Shown here: piece after piece, positions 60,095 through 64,000 of the stretch
How the letters are laid out: every line of letters starts with the position of its first letter
Numbering within the stretch: the first letter of the stretch is position 1
Source of the DNA: Ammoniphilus sp. YIM 78166
GTDB taxonomy: Bacteria > Bacillota > Bacilli > Aneurinibacillales > RAOX-1
Length of the DNA stretch: 64,000 nt
Reading direction: 5' to 3'
Assembly (NCBI RefSeq): GCF_004522215.1
Contig: NZ_SDLR01000005.1
Location: forward strand, 279,086-343,085
The notes under the pieces: generated by a model
Database searches by the model: none
The model's input: the letters and a program-made list of their open reading frames with translations, nothing else
What the model was told of the DNA's origin: nothing
Translations under genes and position numbers: made by a program

Positions 60095-60733
60095 TTGGGT
60101 GAAAAAAAACAAAAATTATGGATATGGATGGCCCTCTTAATTTTAATTTTCTTATTAGTCCTAGTAACCGAAGACCTTTTGGATAAGGAAATCAATGCTT
60201 TCGATAAATGGGCCGCAGGTTGGTTTAAGGACGCTTCTAACTCCATCCTTGAAAAACTTGCGGTCGTTTTCTATTATATCGGAACTGCCTATGTTGAGAT
60301 CCCTATCGCGCTTCTTGCAGTCGGCTACCTCTTACTGAAACAAAAGGATAGATGGGCTGCAGGTGTTCTAGCCGGTTCACTGGCTGGGAGTTTTCTTTTA
60401 AGTTGGATGATGAAAATGTTATTAAAACGAGAACGTCCGGGTCTCGAACATCTGGTTAAAGCAGATGGCTACAGTTTTCCCAGCGGCCATTCGATGGTAG
60501 GGTTGGCATTTTACGGAACACTATGCTATCTTCTTTACTTAAACCTGAAGGAAAAGGGAAAATCCACCTGGCATGTGCTCCTGATTGGTATCCTTTTAGT
60601 GGGAGGAATTGGATTAAGCTGCGTCTTAAGCCGCGTTCATTATGCCAGTGATGTTATTGCCGGCCTGATAGGAGGAGGTATTTGGCTGCTAGCCAGTATT
60701 TTAGTCTTAGAATATAAAAGGACCTCTACTTGA
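60095..60733 (+). CDS. PAP2-family membrane phosphatase
   Basis: A 212-residue protein with six predicted membrane segments. The phosphatase triad of motifs is complete: KRERPGLEHL (C1), PSGHS (C2) and SRVHYASD (C3). It is probably an undecaprenyl-diphosphate, phosphatidylglycerol-phosphate or phosphatidate phosphatase; the family does not discriminate by sequence alone. The start is TTG 60095, with GGGAG about ten bases before it. No partner gene is evident. Confidence 0.9.
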   Translation: MGEKKQKLWIWMALLILIFLLVLVTEDLLDKEINAFDKWAAGWFKDASNSILEKLAVVFYYIGTAYVEIPIALLAVGYLLLKQKDRWAAGVLAGSLAGSFLLSWMMKMLLKRERPGLEHLVKADGYSFPSGHSMVGLAFYGTLCYLLYLNLKEKGKSTWHVLLIGILLVGGIGLSCVLSRVHYASDVIAGLIGGGIWLLASILVLEYKRTST

Positions 60734-60814
60734 TGAGGAAGCCGAATCTTACATAAAAGCTTTCCCAGCGTTTATATTATAGAAGGACGTGCATTTCATG
60801 AAAGGAGGATATCA

Positions 60815-60973
60815 ATGCCAGGTCGTAAACAACCAAATCAGCAACAACAATTTAAAAATACCCGATTGCAAGAGAAGCTGAATCATCAGGCAGAAACCAT
60901 CGAATCCCTTCAAGCCACTGAGCAAGATAATGCCCAACCGATTGCGTCGGTACAGCGGGACAAAATATTTTAA
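60815..60973 (+). CDS. small hydrophilic protein (52 aa), possibly spore-related
   Basis: A 52-residue frame starting at ATG 60815 directly after a perfect AAAGGAGGAT. The product is Gln/Asn-rich, soluble, without cysteine, and ends IASVQRDKIF. Composition and length resemble minor small acid-soluble spore proteins, but I do not recognise a specific family. The strong ribosome binding site and isolated position argue that it is real. An ATG at 60799 is also in the upstream region but without a site. Confidence 0.6.
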   Translation: MPGRKQPNQQQQFKNTRLQEKLNHQAETIESLQATEQDNAQPIASVQRDKIF

Positions 60974-61048
60974 AGATGAGTAGAGAATTCCTAGAAATCA
61001 CTATGACGTGATCCTAGGACTTTGTTTGTTTTCGCCGGACCAAAACAA

Positions 61049-61070
61049 TAGAGAGGGTTTCCCCTCTCTA
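61049..61070. terminator. terminator TAGAGAGGG/CCCTCTCTA
   Basis: A perfect 9-bp stem with a TTTC loop. On the minus strand it is followed by TTGTTTTGG, downstream of the thioesterase gene. On the plus strand it lies after the 52-residue gene. Confidence 0.72.
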
Positions 61071-61139
61071 CTCATTAGATCATATAATGAAGGGCGGTTA
61101 CGGTGCCCGTTGCCATGGTGGGACCTTTATAGGATCCTA

Positions 61140-61586
61140 CTACCGTGATTGCTTCTTAATCTCTTCATACTTCTGAAACCATTCCGGGAAAGCCTTCTTG
61201 AAGCTAACAGGCTTGAATTGATCTCCGTCTTTCTTCACCAAGATGTGAGTGGTGGAACCCTCTGCACATACTTCTTCGTCCCCGTTCACAATCTGAAATC
61301 CATAAACGGTTCGCAATCCTTGATTTTCTTCGACCCAAGCTTGGACGAAGGCACGCTCCCCATACCGTATAGATTTCTTGTAGGTAATCTCCAAATTGTA
61401 AACAGGGGCATAATAACCCGCTCGTTCCATATCTAAATAATCGTAACCAACATCTTCAATTAACTGGGTTCTTCCCAGTTCCAGCCATTTCACGTAATTG
61501 CCATGATAAATGACCCCCATCATGTCGGTGTCCGAATATAATACCTGAATTTCTTTCCTTGCCGTGTAGCCGTGATTCATATTCAT
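61140..61586 (-). CDS. acyl-CoA thioesterase, YbgC/4HBT hot-dog family
   Basis: A 148-residue hot-dog fold enzyme. The 4-hydroxybenzoyl-CoA thioesterase signature YSDTDMMGVIYHGNYVKWLELGR places the catalytic aspartate at Asp21 and the conserved His at 28. Length and sequence match YbgC-type short-chain acyl-CoA thioesterases, which in proteobacteria work next to Tol-Pal; here no such context exists. Cytosolic. It starts at ATG 61586 with AAAGGAATG upstream. Monocistronic. Confidence 0.9.
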   Translation of the reverse strand: MNMNHGYTARKEIQVLYSDTDMMGVIYHGNYVKWLELGRTQLIEDVGYDYLDMERAGYYAPVYNLEITYKKSIRYGERAFVQAWVEENQGLRTVYGFQIVNGDEEVCAEGSTTHILVKKDGDQFKPVSFKKAFPEWFQKYEEIKKQSR

Positions 61587-61679
61587 TCATTCATTCCTTT
61601 CTTGCCACAAACTATAATAATCTGTATGGATGATTATACCACTTCTTTTCCCGCTTGACGGCTTGCCCGCCGATACACT

Positions 61680-61814
61680 TCATTTACTCTTTAAAAAAGA
61701 TCGTAGGAAGGTAAATATCGTAACCCCAATTAAAAGAAGACTGGCTAAAGCCCCGCCGAGAAGCAGAGTGGTGGGAATCACACGGGCACTTAATAATTAT
61801 TGGAGATCTATCAT
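61680..61814 (-). pseudogene. small membrane ORF after gerAB remnant, nonsense at codon 6
   Basis: An ATG (61812-61814) overlaps the gerAB remnant's stop as ATGA and has GAGGAGGGG at the right distance. The frame reads MIDLQ, then TAA, then LLSARVIPTTLLLGGALASLLLIGVTIFTFLRSFLKSK to a TGA at 61680-61682. The part after the stop is a clean single-helix membrane segment with a basic end. It is therefore best read as a 44-residue membrane protein gene killed by one nonsense change (for example CAA to TAA). Confidence 0.5.
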
Positions 61815-62187
61815 GGTCGCCCCTCCTCTTTCTTAGTGGATTTTTGACCCTTCTTCTTAATGATAATGAGGAGAAGCAGGAATCCGGGGATCAGGAGTTG
61901 GAAAGGATACAGTAAATATTGATTAACCTCAATTCCTACTTCTTGATAAAAAGTATAGTTTTCAAAAAAGAGGTTTACAAAAACGATCGAGGCAACCCAC
62001 AACAACACAATCGAAAGATGCCGACGTTTGTTTTTAAATAGGGAATGCACAGCAGATACTGCCGCGTTGAAAAAGATGGTCATTTTAAAAAATCCCCCGA
62101 TAAAAAGAACCGCACCACCTAAGGCATCCAACCGCTGGATAAAATCCGCAATGTTAATCTGTCTAATAACTGAAATAAGGGAACCTA
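61811..62187 (-). pseudogene. C-terminal third of a GerAB germination permease
   Basis: The minus-strand frame encodes LSVGSLISVIRQINIADFIQRLDALGGAVLFIGGFFKMTIFFNAAVSAV followed by two more membrane segments and a lysine-rich tail. This matches the end of GerAB permeases (compare the DFIQRIEA and FFKATILLY region of the gene at 41119). The first 230 or so residues are missing. The frame is closed by a stop right at the end of the upstream AhpD-like gene, so a deletion joined the two. The piece from ATG 62131 (106 residues) could be called as a gene but would be only a membrane fragment. Confidence 0.82.
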
Positions 62188-62190
62188 CAC

Positions 62191-62604
62191 TTAATTCTTA
62201 TTCTGCTCTATTTGCATGGCTATCAAGAACCAATTGGCTGCGTTTTTGCTGCCGATCTGCCAAAACAAAGCGATAATCTCTTGATCGGTGAAGTGCTTCT
62301 TTACTCTTTGATACAATTCTTCTGGCAGTTGTCCATGGTAAGCCATAATGTGGTCTGTCAATTCAAGAGCCACTTGTTCTCTCTCACTCCATTGCTCTTC
62401 CAGAGCAATATACTGAACCCCTTGTCAATATTCACAATGGTTGTTCGCCGCGCTGCGCAGGCGGATCCGTTCCATCAATACAGGATCAAGAATCTCTTTT
62501 AATGCTTCATCCATTAAAAGAAAAGCTGACCTGAGCTTCGGTGTATTTTCAAAGGCTTGCTGAAACGGGCTACCTTCAATCGGCACCAGTGGTAATCTAG
62601 ACAT
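62191..62604 (-). CDS. carboxymuconolactone decarboxylase/AhpD-like protein with in-frame TGA (candidate selenoprotein)
   Basis: Read through one TGA, this frame encodes 137 residues of the carboxymuconolactone decarboxylase/AhpD-like family. It starts at ATG 62604 with AAGGTGG nine bases upstream and opens MSRLPLVPIEGSPFQQAF. The family's redox motif CxxC should sit in RLRSAANNHCEYCQG, but codon 60 is TGA (62425-62427) instead of the second cysteine, giving CEY-TGA-QG. The frame then continues without change through WSEREQVALELTDHI to a TAA at 62191. A perfect 8-bp hairpin with a GGA loop follows the TGA at SECIS-like distance (62391-62409). The gene is either a CxxU selenoprotein or a fresh nonsense mutant; the adjoining gerAB piece is certainly decayed. 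Confidence 0.7.
62391..62409 (-). promoter_or_regulatory. candidate bacterial SECIS hairpin
   Basis: On the minus strand ATTGCTCT-GGA-AGAGCAAT forms a perfect 8-bp stem with a 3-nt loop beginning with G. The loop starts 24 nt after the in-frame TGA, inside the reported 16-37 nt window for bacterial SECIS elements, whose main requirement is a G among the first two loop bases. Confidence 0.5.
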
Positions 62605-62740
62605 GTTTGTTTACCACCTTTCTTCAGTATTTGGCATGGAGCGACGTGTCCGTTGCAATTACTCCATAAATTTCACTTCGCAAATCATATTTTCCTGCTA
62701 CAAGTGTCGATTAAATGTGCTCGACCAGATCCCTCCTTTA

Positions 62741-63271
62741 CTATTCTTCACTATTCTTTATCCATTCCTTGAATTCATGGATAAGATACTCGTCTGTTTT
62801 AACCACAATCCATTGATTATCTTTATGCTCTATGTACAATTTAATTAATATCCCGCCTCCCGATTCATCAAGATCCTCTCTCAAATATCCAATACCACCG
62901 TGAATCAAAACAATGACTTCCCTATCGTTTACTGTTTGGATTTTCATTCGTTCATAACTTTCCGGGTGAAAATTAGCGTCAATCAAGTTAAAACTTGCTC
63001 GCAGGGAATCAACTTCATATATTTCATTATTTACACCAGTCTTTGGGTCTACATTGTTCTTCAAATCCGGGTACCTGGTCCACAGGATCTCAATATCCCC
63101 TTTTACGACCGCCTGGGTTCTATAGTATAAATATTCACGAACCGGCTTCATGTATTGGACCCACTCAGTCGGTTCAGGTTCTCTAAATTCTTCCGTATCG
63201 GGGTTTACTTGAGTTGAATTACATCCTATTAAAGATAAAGTTAAAAAAATGACAATCAGCCAGTTTTTCAT
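62741..63271 (-). CDS. hypothetical lipoprotein (176 aa)
   Basis: The signal peptide MKNWLIVIFLTLSLIGC ends in a lipobox with Cys17. The mature part is acidic, and a central region (REYLYYRTQAVVKGDIEILWTRYPDLKNN) is reminiscent of nuclear-transport-factor-like folds; this is a guess. It ends VVKTDEYLIHEFKEWIKNSEE. It would be anchored on the outer face of the membrane or cortex. I do not recognise a named family. The upstream gap holds the ACCGGCGAC repeats. Confidence 0.75.
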   Translation of the reverse strand: MKNWLIVIFLTLSLIGCNSTQVNPDTEEFREPEPTEWVQYMKPVREYLYYRTQAVVKGDIEILWTRYPDLKNNVDPKTGVNNEIYEVDSLRASFNLIDANFHPESYERMKIQTVNDREVIVLIHGGIGYLREDLDESGGGILIKLYIEHKDNQWIVVKTDEYLIHEFKEWIKNSEE

Positions 63272-63325
63272 AAGACACCCCCTAACAATAAGACGAAATG
63301 AAAAGGCTGAAATTACAAAGGGTTG

Positions 63326-63428
63326 CCGGCGAGAATACCTGGTCTACCGGCGACTTTCTTCAGTTATCAGCGACTCAGGCCCTCTTACCGGCAACTAAAA
63401 CCACTTTAGCGGCAACCTGAAATGCAAG
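63326..63428 (+). repeat. CCGGCGAC 21-nt phased intergenic element
   Basis: Degenerate words CCGGCGAGA, CCGGCGACT, TCAGCGACT, CCGGCAACT and GCGGCAACC start at 63326, 63347, 63367, 63388 and 63409. The spacings are 21, 20, 21 and 21 nt. The words differ from the CTCAC family, but the period and the intergenic position downstream of a minus-strand gene are the same. No coding capacity. Confidence 0.65.
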
Positions 63429-63462
63429 TTGATCGAAATAGGTAGCGGGGTATACTTCCGAA

Positions 63463-63999
63463 TCAGCCCAACAAACGAATAAGCAAAGACTCCGCCTCAT
63501 GGACCAGTCCCAGTCGAATAAGTTCATGTGCATGGCGTTCAACTAGGCTTCGATCAGAACAAGCCGAAGCTTGTAAATCACGTATAGAAGCAAGCAGCGA
63601 TTCTTTTCCAGCAAGAATTGACCGTACACCTAGAGAATCTTCGGTCGTTACCGTAACCCCTGCCTGCCGTTCGGATCGTATCTCCTGGATGTATTGAAAC
63701 GCGTTTACAATCGGCGAAAGCTTAAACTGGTCTCGAACTTCGTTCATGACCAACGCTTTCTCCCGTTTCCAGCGTGCATAATCAAACCACTCTGACTGTA
63801 AATCTTTTTCTTCCTCCTTGCGCTTACACTTAAGGTAGTCCTCTTCGCTCGTAAATTCATTTAGCAACAGCAGCTCATCGAAGAAATGCAAGGAGAAGAA
63901 CTCGGAAAGATTCCGTGCAACCAGCCGTATTTTCTCTCTATCCATTGGTGATATACGTATCACAGGCGCTTCATCCAAGGTTTGGACAAAGCCAAAATC
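63463..63999 (-). CDS. unrecognised soluble protein, 5' end outside the window
   Basis: An open frame of 178 codons runs from the right edge to a stop at 63463. A TTG at 63976-63978 could start it, but the frame is open before it (DFGFVQT), so the gene probably begins beyond the window. The product is helical and charged, with SEEDYLKCKRKEEEKDLQSEWFDYARWKREKALV in the middle and an all-helical C-terminus. I do not recognise a family. Confidence 0.65.
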   Translation of the reverse strand, partial: DFGFVQTLDEAPVIRISPMDREKIRLVARNLSEFFSLHFFDELLLLNEFTSEEDYLKCKRKEEEKDLQSEWFDYARWKREKALVMNEVRDQFKLSPIVNAFQYIQEIRSERQAGVTVTTEDSLGVRSILAGKESLLASIRDLQASACSDRSLVERHAHELIRLGLVHEAESLLIRLLG

Positions 64000-64000
64000 G

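Overview
The window looks like chromosome from an endospore-forming Firmicute, probably Paenibacillaceae or a close relative. The evidence is a gerB-gerA-gerC germinant-receptor operon plus an orphan GerAB-type permease, Bacillus-type Shine-Dalgarno sequences (AGGAGG and variants) with frequent TTG and GTG starts, YtdP-like and LplA-like carbohydrate regulator and binding-protein genes, a TipAS-type MerR regulator and short U-tailed terminators. No rRNA, tRNA, CRISPR array, integrase or complete insertion sequence was recognised. Most genes are on the minus strand.

Layout. Positions 1-15.4 kb are housekeeping and accessory genes: a ferritin-like protein cut by the left edge, a YetF/DUF421 membrane protein, a Gfo/Idh/MocA oxidoreductase, a soluble histidine kinase, a MerR-TipAS regulator with a clear operator, the HrpB helicase, a prolyl 4-hydroxylase-like dioxygenase, a GNAT acetyltransferase, a NERD protein, an MFS transporter and an alpha/beta hydrolase. 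Decayed remnants of a CYP102-type P450 reductase and a Baeyer-Villiger monooxygenase lie between them. Positions 16-41 kb are a carbohydrate-acid and pectin catabolic region, almost entirely on the minus strand: pdxA2-otnK (four-carbon acid sugars), dgoD (galactonate dehydratase), a GH2 glycosidase with its ABC importer and an ArsR-type regulator, a TRAP(TAXI)-amidohydrolase-Rieske-DUF3870 operon, a very large secreted pectinesterase/pectate lyase, and an LplA-like binding protein with a membrane-bound AraC regulator.

Positions 41-50 kb hold the germination genes, a metallophosphoesterase and a second, 98% identical dgoD. A scrap of the GH2 gene lies just upstream of this second dgoD, which shows that a GH2-dgoD block was duplicated and then mostly deleted. 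Positions 50-64 kb carry small zinc-ribbon proteins, an LigB-like/AMMECR1 fusion, an AlkA-type glycosylase, a deleted amidase pseudogene, a SWIM-SNF2 helicase, a YdjM-like hydrolase, a PAP2 phosphatase and a YbgC-type thioesterase. They also carry a truncated gerAB and a carboxymuconolactone-decarboxylase/AhpD-like gene.

Two observations stand out. First, the AhpD-like gene (62191-62604, minus) has a single in-frame TGA exactly at the second cysteine of its CxxC motif. A perfect 8-bp hairpin with a G-starting triloop follows at the distance expected of a bacterial SECIS element, so this is a candidate CxxU selenoprotein. Second, the long intergenic gaps contain families of degenerate short repeats with helically phased spacing: 21 nt in one family, 52-62-52 nt in another. 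Every copy whose orientation can be compared faces the same way, whatever the direction of the flanking genes.
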